From Acidobacteriota bacterium (GTDB lineage: Bacteria; Acidobacteriota; Terriglobia; Terriglobales; Acidobacteriaceae): a stretch of DNA of 64,000 nt. Of the stretch, positions 28,288 to 36,973 are shown piece after piece. The notes below the pieces were generated by a model. The model was not told where the DNA came from and searched no databases. It was given only the letters and a program-made list of their open reading frames with translations. The stretch's first letter is position 1, and the number at the start of each line of letters is the position of its first letter. The translations under genes were made by a program, and so were the position numbers. The DNA is taken from NCBI GenBank assembly GCA_028872955.1, contig JAGWNX010000005.1:1-64000 (forward strand), read 5' to 3'.

Positions 28288-30144
28288 ATGGCGCAGGGTA
28301 AGAAGCGATTAGGTAAAAAGCACCGGCAGGCGAGCACGCGCCCGAAGCAGGGACGTGCGCCCAAGGCTGCCCCGGTTACCGGAGCCGTTGCCCCCAAGAA
28401 GCGCAAGGCCATCGCATCGCAACTGACTGAGGCCGCCCGCAAGAAGCGCCTGCCCAGGCAGTCGCCGGAGAACGAGACCCGCCAGACCATCGCCCCGGCC
28501 ACGCCGCGCCAGGCAGGCATCGTCGGTCGGCAGACGCCGCGGCTGGAGAACGTCGCTGGCCGCGGAGAGCGAATTCTGGACGACGACGCACAGCAGGAGC
28601 GCGACTGGCGCGCCATGGAGCTGGTGGCAGCGCAGATGGAGCTGGAAGCCGCCAAGGCCGCGCAAAGCCTGCCGCTGATCGCGATCTGCGGCCGCCCCAA
28701 CGTGGGCAAAAGCACCCTGTTCAATCGCCTGACCGGCAGTCGCCGCTCCATCGTCGGCGACGAGCCCGGCATCACCCGCGACCGCATCTACGGCACCATC
28801 GAGTGGATGGGCCGCGATGCCCGCATCGTAGACACCGGCGGCGTCGTGCCGGACGATGAAGAGCTGATCCCCAGCGAGATCTTCCGCCAGGCACGCGTTG
28901 GGCTGGAAGAAGCGGACGCGATCGTGATGGTGGTGGATGGCCGCACCGAGCTCGCCTCGCCGGACATGGAACTGGCACGCCTGCTGCTGCGCGGCGGCAA
29001 GCCCTGCTTCCTGGCCGTCAACAAGATGGACGCCGAGTCTTTGCTGGCCGGCGCAGAGAACTTTCGCCGCCTCGGCTTTCGTAATGTCGTACCCATCTCT
29101 GCAGAACACGGCAACGGCATCGGCGACCTGCTGGACGAATTGTTTGCCGTGCTGCCCGAGGCACGCGAGCCAGAGCCCGACGCGGTGATGCTGACCGCCG
29201 AAGACGAGATGGCCGAGGACGAAGATGGCCCGAGCTACGCGCCGGAGTCCGCTGCGGCCCCGGTGCGCGAACGCAAGCTGCGCTCGCACGGCGAACATAA
29301 GCCGCAGGAGACAAAGGTCGCCATCATCGGCCGACCCAACGTAGGCAAGAGCACACTGCTGAACGCGCTGACAGGCACCCAACGCGCCATCGTCAGCCCC
29401 ATCGCCGGAACCACGCGCGACGCCGTCGACGAAGTGGTGGAGCGCGGCGGACACAGCTTTCGCTTTGTGGACACGGCGGGCATCCGGCGCAAGGGCAAGA
29501 CCAAGCTGATGGCCGAGAAGCTCAGCGTCATTATGGCGCGCAAGCACCTGGAGGCCGCCGACGTGAGCCTGCTGGTGATTGACGCAACCGAGGGCGTGGC
29601 GGCCCTGGACGCCAACATCGGCGGCTACGCGCACGAGAGCGGCAGGAGCGTCGTCATCGTCATCAACAAGTGGGACCTGATGACCACGACCGGCAAGGAT
29701 GGCATGCGCCTGTTTGACGGTAAGCCGCCTGCGGACAAAAAGGTCTACGAGCAGCAGGTGCGTGATGCGTTGAAGTACCTGGACTACGCCCCCGTGCTCT
29801 TCATCTCGGCAGCGGAACACAAGAACATCGACTCCGTCTTCAAAAAGGTAGAGCTGGTAGCCAACGAGCGGCGCAAGCGCGTCACCACCGGCCAGATGAA
29901 CCGCTTCCTCGACCGCGTAGACTTTCAAAAAGCCAGCGTGCCGATGAAGAAGCGCGTGCGCATCTACTACATGACCCAGGCCGCCGTTGCCCCGCCCACC
30001 TTTGTCCTGTTCACAGACAAAGACGTGAAGCTTCACTTCAGCTTTGAGCGCTTTCTGGAGAATCAGATACGCGAGAGCTTCGGCTTTATCGGCACGCCCA
30101 TCTGGTTCAAGGTGAAGGCGCGCAACAAGAAGAAGGAAGAGTGA
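28288..30144 (+). CDS. der: Ribosome-biogenesis GTPase Der (EngA) with long basic N-terminal extension
   Basis: 618 aa, against about 440-490 in most bacteria. Two GTPase domains: GRPNVGKS at 135-142 and again at 348-355, each followed by DTGG/DTAG and NKMD/NKWD motifs, then the KH-like domain with RVRIYYMTQA. Der acts in 50S subunit assembly. The first 130 residues are additional and Lys/Arg/Ala/Gln-rich, resembling a disordered RNA-binding tail; the acidic linker between the G domains (EDEMAEDEDGP) is also prominent. ATG 28288 with AGAAGG about 10 nt upstream; a TATAAT promoter lies 40 nt before. The stop overlaps the next gene's GTG (GTGA). Confidence 0.95.
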   Translation: MAQGKKRLGKKHRQASTRPKQGRAPKAAPVTGAVAPKKRKAIASQLTEAARKKRLPRQSPENETRQTIAPATPRQAGIVGRQTPRLENVAGRGERILDDDAQQERDWRAMELVAAQMELEAAKAAQSLPLIAICGRPNVGKSTLFNRLTGSRRSIVGDEPGITRDRIYGTIEWMGRDARIVDTGGVVPDDEELIPSEIFRQARVGLEEADAIVMVVDGRTELASPDMELARLLLRGGKPCFLAVNKMDAESLLAGAENFRRLGFRNVVPISAEHGNGIGDLLDELFAVLPEAREPEPDAVMLTAEDEMAEDEDGPSYAPESAAAPVRERKLRSHGEHKPQETKVAIIGRPNVGKSTLLNALTGTQRAIVSPIAGTTRDAVDEVVERGGHSFRFVDTAGIRRKGKTKLMAEKLSVIMARKHLEAADVSLLVIDATEGVAALDANIGGYAHESGRSVVIVINKWDLMTTTGKDGMRLFDGKPPADKKVYEQQVRDALKYLDYAPVLFISAAEHKNIDSVFKKVELVANERRKRVTTGQMNRFLDRVDFQKASVPMKKRVRIYYMTQAAVAPPTFVLFTDKDVKLHFSFERFLENQIRESFGFIGTPIWFKVKARNKKKEE

Positions 30145-31322
30145 CGCTGACGCAGCGCAACCCCGACGCCTCATCCGCGCAGGCTGCCGCCTTGCAGCCT
30201 GTGCAGTCAGGTACCCGCGAGTTTCGCGGAGTGCAGGCACTGCGCGGTGTGGCGGCTGCGTTGGTGGTGCTGTTTCATGCCACGCAGATATGGTCCAAGC
30301 ATGCCAGCCGCGGACTGAACAGCCTCTCCTGGGTGCGCGGCGCAGCTGGGGTCGATGTCTTCTTCGTCATCAGTGGCTTCGTCATGCTGGTCTCGTGGAC
30401 AGGCAAGCAGAGTGCGCGCCCTGCCCTGGAGTTTCTGGAACGGCGCCTGGTACGGATCGTCCCACTCTACTGGGCCATGACCACCGTCGCGCTGCTGGTG
30501 CTGCTGGGTTTGGCAGGGAGCAACGGCACGGCAGACCATCCGCGGCTCACTCCGCTTTATGTAACCGCTTCGTATCTTTTTATTCCCGTGCGCGACTCGC
30601 TGGGCGAGAACTCGCCTGTGCTGCCCGTGGGCTGGACGCTCTGCTACGAGATGTTCTTCTACGCGCTGTTTGCCCTGGCCCTGGCGCTGCGTAAAGATGT
30701 AGTGCGCGTGCTTGCGCCCATCATGGTTACGCTCGCCCTGCTCAGCGTGCTGCGTCATCCGTGGTGGCCTGCCATCACACTGTTAGCCAGCCCGCTGCTG
30801 CTGGAGTTCCTCGCCGGCGTGCTGCTGGGGCAGGCCATCGTGCAGGGCCGTCGGCTTGCGCCGGGGTTGGCCTGGGCGCTGCTGGCCGCAGGCAGCCTGG
30901 CCGTGCTGGTACTGCCCGCCTATGGGCCACCCATGTTGCGCCTGCTGGGCTGGGGCCTGCCGGCCATCGCTCTGGTGAGCGGCGCGGTGATGCTGGAGCC
31001 TCAACTGGCGCCGCGCATCCCGCGCTGGGCCATCCTGCTGGGCGACTCCTCCTACTCGCTCTACCTGGTGCACCTGCCCGTGCTGTGGATGCTGGAGCCC
31101 GCTCTGGTGCGCAGCGGGCTGCTCCCGGCTGGCGTACTGGTCAATCATGTCGCGGCGGCCTCGGCACACTACCGCGTGCACCAGCTCTCCGTCATCGCCC
31201 TCTGCGTCGTCTGCGGCATGGGTGTATCGCTTGCGGTCTACCACTGGGTGGAGCAGCCCGTAAACCAGTGGCTGCGCGGCTGGCTGCGCACACGCCACCA
31301 GCGTCGCAGGCAGGCAGCCTAG
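30141..31322 (+). CDS. Acyltransferase 3 family membrane protein (OafA/YrhL type)
   Basis: 393 aa, about ten membrane helices. N-terminal REFRGVQALRGVAAALVVLFHA, including the conserved RG and the catalytic His in LFHA, then FFVISGF, and LLGDSSYSLYLVHLPVL toward the C-terminus, identify the family. Members O-acylate sugars of surface polysaccharides or antibiotics using a cytoplasmic acyl donor. No polysaccharide cluster is directly adjacent, so the substrate is unknown. GTG start overlaps the der stop by 4 nt, implying translational coupling. Its stop shares CTAG with the convergent gene. Confidence 0.87.
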   Translation: MTLTQRNPDASSAQAAALQPVQSGTREFRGVQALRGVAAALVVLFHATQIWSKHASRGLNSLSWVRGAAGVDVFFVISGFVMLVSWTGKQSARPALEFLERRLVRIVPLYWAMTTVALLVLLGLAGSNGTADHPRLTPLYVTASYLFIPVRDSLGENSPVLPVGWTLCYEMFFYALFALALALRKDVVRVLAPIMVTLALLSVLRHPWWPAITLLASPLLLEFLAGVLLGQAIVQGRRLAPGLAWALLAAGSLAVLVLPAYGPPMLRLLGWGLPAIALVSGAVMLEPQLAPRIPRWAILLGDSSYSLYLVHLPVLWMLEPALVRSGLLPAGVLVNHVAAASAHYRVHQLSVIALCVVCGMGVSLAVYHWVEQPVNQWLRGWLRTRHQRRRQAA

Positions 31323-32365
31323 GCTGGCATGCCCGGCTCGGGTTGCGGCATCGGCTGCGCAGGCGGCTCCAGCAGGTCGCCAAGCACCGCATAGCGGCCG
31401 CCCAGGAAGTACAGCGCGTAAGCCTGGTAGAACAGCAGCAGCGCGCCGATCACACTGACAGCCCCTACCACTGTGACCACCAGCAGCGCCAGTGCCAGCA
31501 GCGCCAGCGTGGTGTAGGCTACAGCCTGGCCAAACAGCGCTCCGTGATACTGCAGGCGCCAGGCCAGCAGCCCCACTGCGGCCAACGGTAGCGCCGCCAG
31601 CAGGATGCCTACCGCCAGTGCCATCTCCGCCACCAGCGCCGCGCCTACGGTCAGCAGCAGCTTCATGCCCAGATAGCCAAGACAAGCGCCAGGCTCCGCA
31701 CGCACCATCTGGCGTGCCTGCGCCAGTGCCTCGGTCAGCGAGGCATCCTCAAGCGCGATGCAGGGCAGCACAAAGTCGCGCAGCGCCCAGAACAGTGCCA
31801 CAGTAAGGAAGATCAACAGCAGGACGATCAGCACGAAAAACAGAATGATGGCCACCGCCGCTGGCGTAGCCGCCATAGGAGCCGTGGCCCCACCGGTGCG
31901 CGCCAGGTAGGTGATGGGTGCGGCCAGCACAATCGTCAGAGCCACCGCTACCGCCAACACTGCCAGCAGCTTCAGCCCCACCCAGCGCCAGGTGTGAGAC
32001 GCGTGCTTGCGCCACAGCGGAGCAATCGTCGTCTCGCCCGTCGCTGTCATCTCCAGCAGCACGCACTGCATGCGTGAGCCGTAGTAGACACAGATGGCCG
32101 AGACGACCAGAAGCACCAGCCCCAGCGCCGTAAACAGTGCCAGCAGGTGCGGCTGCATCCGCAGTGCTGCTCCTCCGCTGAACTGGCTATGTCCGCCGGA
32201 AACGCCGCGCCCGCCCAGCGGTGGCAGGTTGAACTGGCCGCCCAGCTCCGCAACCACCGCCACCAGCGAGAGCTTCAACCAGCGACGCAGCGAGTAAGGA
32301 CGCAGCAACGCTTTCGTGCGTTCCAGCGCAGGGGTAAAGGCTTCCGTGGCAGAGAGGGCTCGCAT
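31319..32365 (-). CDS. Multi-pass membrane protein of unknown function
   Basis: 348 aa from ATG 32365; a GTG at 32395 would add ten residues but has no ribosome site. Six or so hydrophobic segments are visible (LLALFTALGLVLLVVSAICVYY, LLAVLAVAVALTIVLAAPITYL, IILFFVLIVLLLIFLTVALFWAL, and three more). A soluble loop CIALEDASLTEALAQARQMV precedes a second membrane bundle. This pattern occurs in large hypothetical membrane proteins (DUF4013/7544-like), but I cannot name it. It is 66 nt downstream of trmFO on the same strand. Confidence 0.75.
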   Translation of the reverse strand: MRALSATEAFTPALERTKALLRPYSLRRWLKLSLVAVVAELGGQFNLPPLGGRGVSGGHSQFSGGAALRMQPHLLALFTALGLVLLVVSAICVYYGSRMQCVLLEMTATGETTIAPLWRKHASHTWRWVGLKLLAVLAVAVALTIVLAAPITYLARTGGATAPMAATPAAVAIILFFVLIVLLLIFLTVALFWALRDFVLPCIALEDASLTEALAQARQMVRAEPGACLGYLGMKLLLTVGAALVAEMALAVGILLAALPLAAVGLLAWRLQYHGALFGQAVAYTTLALLALALLVVTVVGAVSVIGALLLFYQAYALYFLGGRYAVLGDLLEPPAQPMPQPEPGMPA

Positions 32366-32431
32366 AGTCCGTGGCCTGCAGAGTATCGCAGCCACAACAG
32401 GAAGAGAAGCAGAATGCGCTGTGCCGCGGGA

Positions 32432-33799
32432 TCAGCCCACGGCCAGCCACTGCCGCCAGGCCTCCAGCGCACGATCGCACTGCAGACGGTGACGCTCCTT
32501 CTTGTCCCGAATCTTGCGGCGCAGCTCCTCCTCAAGCGGAGGAATCAGGTCAAACGTAATATTCGCTGGCTGAAAGCGCTTCGCCTCGGCATGCGTAATG
32601 TAATGGGTGAGCGAGCCATTGGCGGAGAGCCGAGGTGCCGGAACAGGCTGCAGCCCACGCGCCAGCGCCGCTGCGTAGCGCCCGGCCAGCAGGCCGGAGG
32701 CGATGGACTCCGTGTAGCCCTCCACCCCGGAGAGCTGCCCGGCGATCAGGATCGACGGATGATCCCGCAGTTGCAGCGTCTCCGTCAGCAGCGAGGGCGC
32801 GTTGATATACGTGTTGCGATGAATTTGCCCGTAGCGCAGGAAGCGAGCGTTCTCCAACCCCGGAATCAGGCGAAACACCCGCGCCTGCTCGCCATACTTC
32901 AGGTGGTTCTGAAAGCCGACGATGTTGTACGAGTCAGCACGCAGATTCTCCTGCCGCAGCTGCACCACAGCGTAAGGCCATCGCCCGGTGCGTGGATTAG
33001 TCAACCCGGCTGGCTTCATCGGACCAAAGCGCAACGTCTCGGGCCCGCGCCGCGCGATCTCCTCAATGGGCAGGCAGCCCTCAAAGTACTGCGGCTGCCC
33101 GGCGGCTTCCGGCACCTCGCTGCCTGCTTCGGGTATCTGCTCCCAGGCCTTGGGCGGCACGCGCTCGGCGGTCGTCAACGCCGCCAGAAAACGCTCATAC
33201 TCCTCCCGGGTGAACGGGCAGTTGATGTAGTCGGCTGTGCCCTTGTCCCAGCGCGCGGCCAGGTACACCTTCTCCATGTCGATCGACGAGGCGTCCACAA
33301 TGGGCGAGATGGAGTCGTAGAACGCCAGATGGCCAGAGCCCGTCAGGCGCGTCAGCTCCGCCGTCAGGGCCGGACTGGTCAACGGCCCGGTGGCCAGAAT
33401 CGTCAGCGTCTCGGGGTCGTTCTCGTCAAGCGTCGTTACCTCTTCGCGATGCACGGTAATGCGCGGCTCGGCGGCGATGCGCTCGGCCACTCGCTGCGAG
33501 AACAGCTCCCGATCGACAGCCAGCGCATGCCCGGCCGGCACCGCGCTGGCATCCGCCTGCTGCAGCAGCACCGATCCTGCCAGGCGCATCTCCTGCTTCA
33601 ACAGCCAGGGGGCAGAGTTCTCTGACTCCGACTTCAGCGAGTTCGAACATACCAGTTCGGCAAAGTCCGCCGTCAGGTGGGCCTCCGTCGAGCGGTGCGG
33701 CCGCATCTCGTACAGCGCCACCTCGCAGCCCTGCGCCGCAGCCTGCAGCGCAGCCTCCGGGCCCGCCAACCCGCCGCCAATCACCTTCACCTTCTTCAT
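32432..33799 (-). CDS. trmFO: tRNA (uracil-5-)-methyltransferase TrmFO, folate/FAD dependent
   Basis: 455 aa. Makes 5-methyluridine-54 in tRNA with methylenetetrahydrofolate and FAD. The flavin motif VIGGGLAGPEAA is at the N-terminus, followed by EMRP, ELVCSNSLKS (conserved Cys), TGPLTSPAL, DSISPIVD, CPFTREEYE, GRWPYAVVQLRQEN and GQLSGVEGYTESIASGL. ATG 33799 chosen for its GAGGGG 5 nt upstream; an in-frame start at 33826 lies in the spacer. Confidence 0.96.
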   Translation of the reverse strand: MKKVKVIGGGLAGPEAALQAAAQGCEVALYEMRPHRSTEAHLTADFAELVCSNSLKSESENSAPWLLKQEMRLAGSVLLQQADASAVPAGHALAVDRELFSQRVAERIAAEPRITVHREEVTTLDENDPETLTILATGPLTSPALTAELTRLTGSGHLAFYDSISPIVDASSIDMEKVYLAARWDKGTADYINCPFTREEYERFLAALTTAERVPPKAWEQIPEAGSEVPEAAGQPQYFEGCLPIEEIARRGPETLRFGPMKPAGLTNPRTGRWPYAVVQLRQENLRADSYNIVGFQNHLKYGEQARVFRLIPGLENARFLRYGQIHRNTYINAPSLLTETLQLRDHPSILIAGQLSGVEGYTESIASGLLAGRYAAALARGLQPVPAPRLSANGSLTHYITHAEAKRFQPANITFDLIPPLEEELRRKIRDKKERHRLQCDRALEAWRQWLAVG

Positions 33800-33869
33800 C
33801 GAACCCCTCAGACGCAAAGACGCCAATCTCCATTGTAGAGAAGGGCGATGCAGGCCAACGCCAGCCTGG

Positions 33870-34529
33870 CTACTTCTTTGCCTGGTGTTGCGTTGCCAGC
33901 CATTTATCCAGCGGGATGGAGAAGGCGAAGAGCTGGTGCTTCTTGTCCAGGGTGTAGATCATCTTGATGTAAATCTGTGCGCCCTGCAGCGGTGGGTCGT
34001 CCAGCTCCTTCACGTCGTAGAAGAGATACCCGGCCACCGTGGAGTGGGCCTGCACCGTGGTGGAAGCGAAGCCGAAGTCGTTGTCGTCCTGGGTAATCTT
34101 CTTGTCGATCGGCGCGTGATGGATGGTGATGGGGATGATCGGCAGCCGGGTGCCCTCCGCGCTGCGAAAGGTGAACAGGCGGCGGTTGATATCGTCCAGC
34201 GTCGCAGCTGGCAGACGATCATTGTTCGCAGAGAGGAACTGCATGCGCGCTTCGTCCAGCGAGAGAGCCGTATCGCCATCGTTGGTGATGATGATGCGGA
34301 TCGGGATCAGGCTGTGCGCCACATAGGGCAGCCGAAAGAAGTCGCATTTCTTCTGGTCGTCACAGGGCTCAGCCGCAATCGTGACGTGCTCATTGGCGTG
34401 GGCGTCAAAGGCAGCGTACTGGTTGGCAGGCTTCGCCGGCGGGGCCTTTTTCTCTGCGGCTGCGACCAGCGGGCACAGCAGCAAAGTGGTAAGTACGGTG
34501 CGGGCAGCGAGGGGAAGATAGGACTTCAT
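33870..34529 (-). CDS. Secreted protein of unknown function
   Basis: 219 aa from ATG 34529 (an upstream in-frame ATG at 34547 gives 225 aa; neither has a ribosome site). The signal peptide is a basic N-terminus, then AARTVLTTLLLCPLVAAA with a cut before EKK. The mature part is beta-rich: FFRLPYVAHSLIPIRIIITNDGDTALSLDE looks like an Ig-like or DUF3426-like strand pattern. Two Cys (CDDQKKC) could form a disulfide in the periplasm. No enzyme motif. It is divergent from waaA with a 63-nt gap. Confidence 0.65.
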   Translation of the reverse strand: MKSYLPLAARTVLTTLLLCPLVAAAEKKAPPAKPANQYAAFDAHANEHVTIAAEPCDDQKKCDFFRLPYVAHSLIPIRIIITNDGDTALSLDEARMQFLSANNDRLPAATLDDINRRLFTFRSAEGTRLPIIPITIHHAPIDKKITQDDNDFGFASTTVQAHSTVAGYLFYDVKELDDPPLQGAQIYIKMIYTLDKKHQLFAFSIPLDKWLATQHQAKK

Positions 34530-34592
34530 GGCCAAGTTGATTATCATCTTCGCTGGTGGACGCGGTAAAGCGCGACAGGTGAGCGAGGTGCA

Positions 34593-35960
34593 ATGCCGTT
34601 CTTGATGGCGTGGTATAGCGTACTGGTGCTGGTGGCCCTGCTGCTGGGCATGCCGTACTGGCTGCTACGCATGGCGACCAGCGGCCGCTATCGCCACGGG
34701 CTGGACCAGCGCTTCGGCCAGATTCCCCTCCGTCTCATCGCCGCCGTGCAGGGCAAGCGCGTGGTCTGGGTGCACGCGGTCAGCGTCGGCGAGGTGCTGG
34801 CAGCCTCGCGGCTGATTGAGGAGCTGGGTGCCGCGCTGGGCGAGGGCTGGCTGGTGGTCGTCTCCACCACCACCATCACCGGGCAGGCACTGGCTCGCGA
34901 ACGCCTTGGCGCAGAGCGCGTCTTCTTCTATCCGCTGGACCTGGCCTGGTCGGTGCGCGCCTACCTGAGTACCCTGCGGCCGGAGCTCCTGCTGCTGATG
35001 GAGAGCGAGTTGTGGCCACGCATGGTGTACGAGTGCCAGCAACGCGGCGTGCCCGTCGTGGTGGCAAACGCGCGCGTCAGCGACCGCAGCTTTGCCCGCA
35101 GCATGCAGATTCGCCCGCTCTGGAGCATCGTGTTGCGCCGGGTCACGCTCTTCCTGGCCCAGAGCCAGCAGGACGCCGAGCGCCTGCAACAGATGGGCGC
35201 AGCGGCCGTGCTGGTGGCGGGCAACCTGAAGTACGACGTCCGCGCCCCACGTAAGAGCGCCATCGCCGACTGGATCGCTGCCCAGGCCGCTGGTCGGCCC
35301 ATCCTGGTGGCGGGCAGCACGGTAGAGCGCTCCGGAGTTGCCACGGCCGACGAGGACGCCATGGTACTGGCCGCGTGGCAGGGCGTGATTCGCCAGCTTT
35401 CCAACTCTCACCCTGCCGATCGCAGCCCCGCGGCAACACCCCTGCTGGTTCTGGCTCCGCGCCACCCAGAGCGCTTTGATGCCGTGTGGAAGCAGCTAGC
35501 GGGCCTGGCCGCGGTACGCGCCACGCAACTGCGAGAGGACCAGCCGCCACCAGACCCAGGCAGACCCGTCGACGTGGTGCTGCTGGACACCATCGGCGAC
35601 CTGGCCGCCGTCTACCGTGTAGCCACCATCGCCTTTGTCGGTGGCAGTCTGGTGCCTCGCGGCGGCCACAATCCGCTGGAGCCGGCACAGTTTGGCGTGC
35701 CCATCCTGATGGGGCCGTCGTATGAGAACTTTCGCGATGTCGTCGAGCGCATGCGCGCTGCGGAGGGCCTGCGCCTGGTGCGCGACACCGCCAGCCTGCA
35801 GACAACGCTGCTGGAGCTGCTGAGCGATGCCCCTGCGCGGCTCGCCCTGGGCACAAGCGGCCACGCGATCTACACGGCTCAGGCAGGAGCCACGGCACGC
35901 ACCATCCTGGCCCTGCAGCAGCAGCTGGACAACGCTCCCACCGCAGGTACGCCCGCATGA
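34593..35960 (+). CDS. waaA: 3-deoxy-D-manno-octulosonic acid (Kdo) transferase
   Basis: 455-aa inner-membrane GT30 enzyme that adds Kdo to the lipid A precursor. One N-terminal membrane helix, then HAVSVGEV with the catalytic Glu67, VVVSTTTITGQ, ESELWPRM, NARVSDRSF, AGSTV and FVGGSLVPRGGHNPLEPAQFGVPILMGP (donor-site signature, split here). GAGCGAGG precedes ATG 34593. It heads an operon with lpxK and a heptosyltransferase; lpxK starts within its stop (ATGA). Confidence 0.94.
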   Translation: MPFLMAWYSVLVLVALLLGMPYWLLRMATSGRYRHGLDQRFGQIPLRLIAAVQGKRVVWVHAVSVGEVLAASRLIEELGAALGEGWLVVVSTTTITGQALARERLGAERVFFYPLDLAWSVRAYLSTLRPELLLLMESELWPRMVYECQQRGVPVVVANARVSDRSFARSMQIRPLWSIVLRRVTLFLAQSQQDAERLQQMGAAAVLVAGNLKYDVRAPRKSAIADWIAAQAAGRPILVAGSTVERSGVATADEDAMVLAAWQGVIRQLSNSHPADRSPAATPLLVLAPRHPERFDAVWKQLAGLAAVRATQLREDQPPPDPGRPVDVVLLDTIGDLAAVYRVATIAFVGGSLVPRGGHNPLEPAQFGVPILMGPSYENFRDVVERMRAAEGLRLVRDTASLQTTLLELLSDAPARLALGTSGHAIYTAQAGATARTILALQQQLDNAPTAGTPA

Positions 35961-36973
35961 CCCGCGCTGCTCGCCCCTGGCTGTGGCCGCTGGTGCCGTT
36001 GTACGCTGCGGGAGCGGCTCTGCAGCGTCGCCTGACGCAGCCGCGCTGGCTGGGGCAACCGGTGCTGAGTGTTGGCAGCTGCTCTGCCGGTGGTGCGGGC
36101 AAGACCCCCCTGGTGGCGTTGCTGGCTCAGGCACTGGCGCAGCGTGGCCTGCAGGTCTCCATCCTCTCGCGCGGCTACGGCCGAGCCTCCACCGCAATCG
36201 AACAGGTAGACCCCAACGGGGATGCGGCACGCTACGGCGACGAGCCTCTGCTTCTGGCTCAACAGACCCAGGCCGCGGTGTGGGTAGGGGCAGACCGCTA
36301 CGCCGCCGGGCAACTGGCCGCGCAGGTGGCCGCGCGGCACGCCACAGCTCCACTGGTGCATCTGCTGGACGACGGCCTGCAGCATCGTCGCCTGGGTCGC
36401 GATGCCAATCTGGTACTGCTGACCGCCGCCGATTGCTCTGACGCGTTGCTGCCCGCAGGCAACCTGCGCGAGCCGCTCGCCCGCCTGTGCGAGGCCGATG
36501 TCGTGGTGCTGCGCGCCGAGGAGCTGGCCATCACCCAGCCCGTGGCCCACCGACTGGCACCGTCGGCGGCACTGTGGACCGTGCGGCGACGACTCGTGCT
36601 GCCTGCTGCGCTTCCGTCGCCGGTGATCGCGTTCTGCGGCATCGCCCGACCAGAGAACTTCGCCTCCATGCTGGCAGAGGCAGGTTGCCAGGTGGCTGCG
36701 CTGGTCGCCTTTGCCGACCACCAGACCTACGGCGAAGCCCAGCGGCAACGGTTGCTGCAGGCAGCCATCCGGCACTCCGCAACCGGCTTTGTGACCACTG
36801 CCAAAGACGCCGTAAAGCTGACGCCGGACCTGCGTCAGCAACTGGCCCAGGCCGGTCCAGTCCTCACCGCAGAGCTGACGCTGGAGCTGGATGACGCCGC
36901 CCGGGCTGTGGACGCGCTCTGGCATCTGGCGCGTGACAGATACACCCGTCGCCATGAGAAAATTGGGGCTTGA
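35957..36973 (+). CDS. lpxK: Tetraacyldisaccharide 4'-kinase
   Basis: 338 aa. Phosphorylates the 4' position of the lipid A disaccharide at the inner membrane. The N-terminal membrane helix is followed by the P-loop SVGSCSAGGAGKTP (residues 38-51), ILSRGYGR, GDEPLLLA, the DDGLQH motif with paired Asp, and CGIARPENF. ATG overlaps the waaA stop by 4 nt, and its own stop overlaps the next gene's TTG. Family length is about 320-340 aa, so the gene is complete. Confidence 0.94.
   Translation: MTRAARPWLWPLVPLYAAGAALQRRLTQPRWLGQPVLSVGSCSAGGAGKTPLVALLAQALAQRGLQVSILSRGYGRASTAIEQVDPNGDAARYGDEPLLLAQQTQAAVWVGADRYAAGQLAAQVAARHATAPLVHLLDDGLQHRRLGRDANLVLLTAADCSDALLPAGNLREPLARLCEADVVVLRAEELAITQPVAHRLAPSAALWTVRRRLVLPAALPSPVIAFCGIARPENFASMLAEAGCQVAALVAFADHQTYGEAQRQRLLQAAIRHSATGFVTTAKDAVKLTPDLRQQLAQAGPVLTAELTLELDDAARAVDALWHLARDRYTRRHEKIGA

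Noticed and set aside
28309-30240. 643-codon open frame antisense to der
   Set aside because: Mirror of the two GTPase domains on the other strand; no recognisable product and no start signal.
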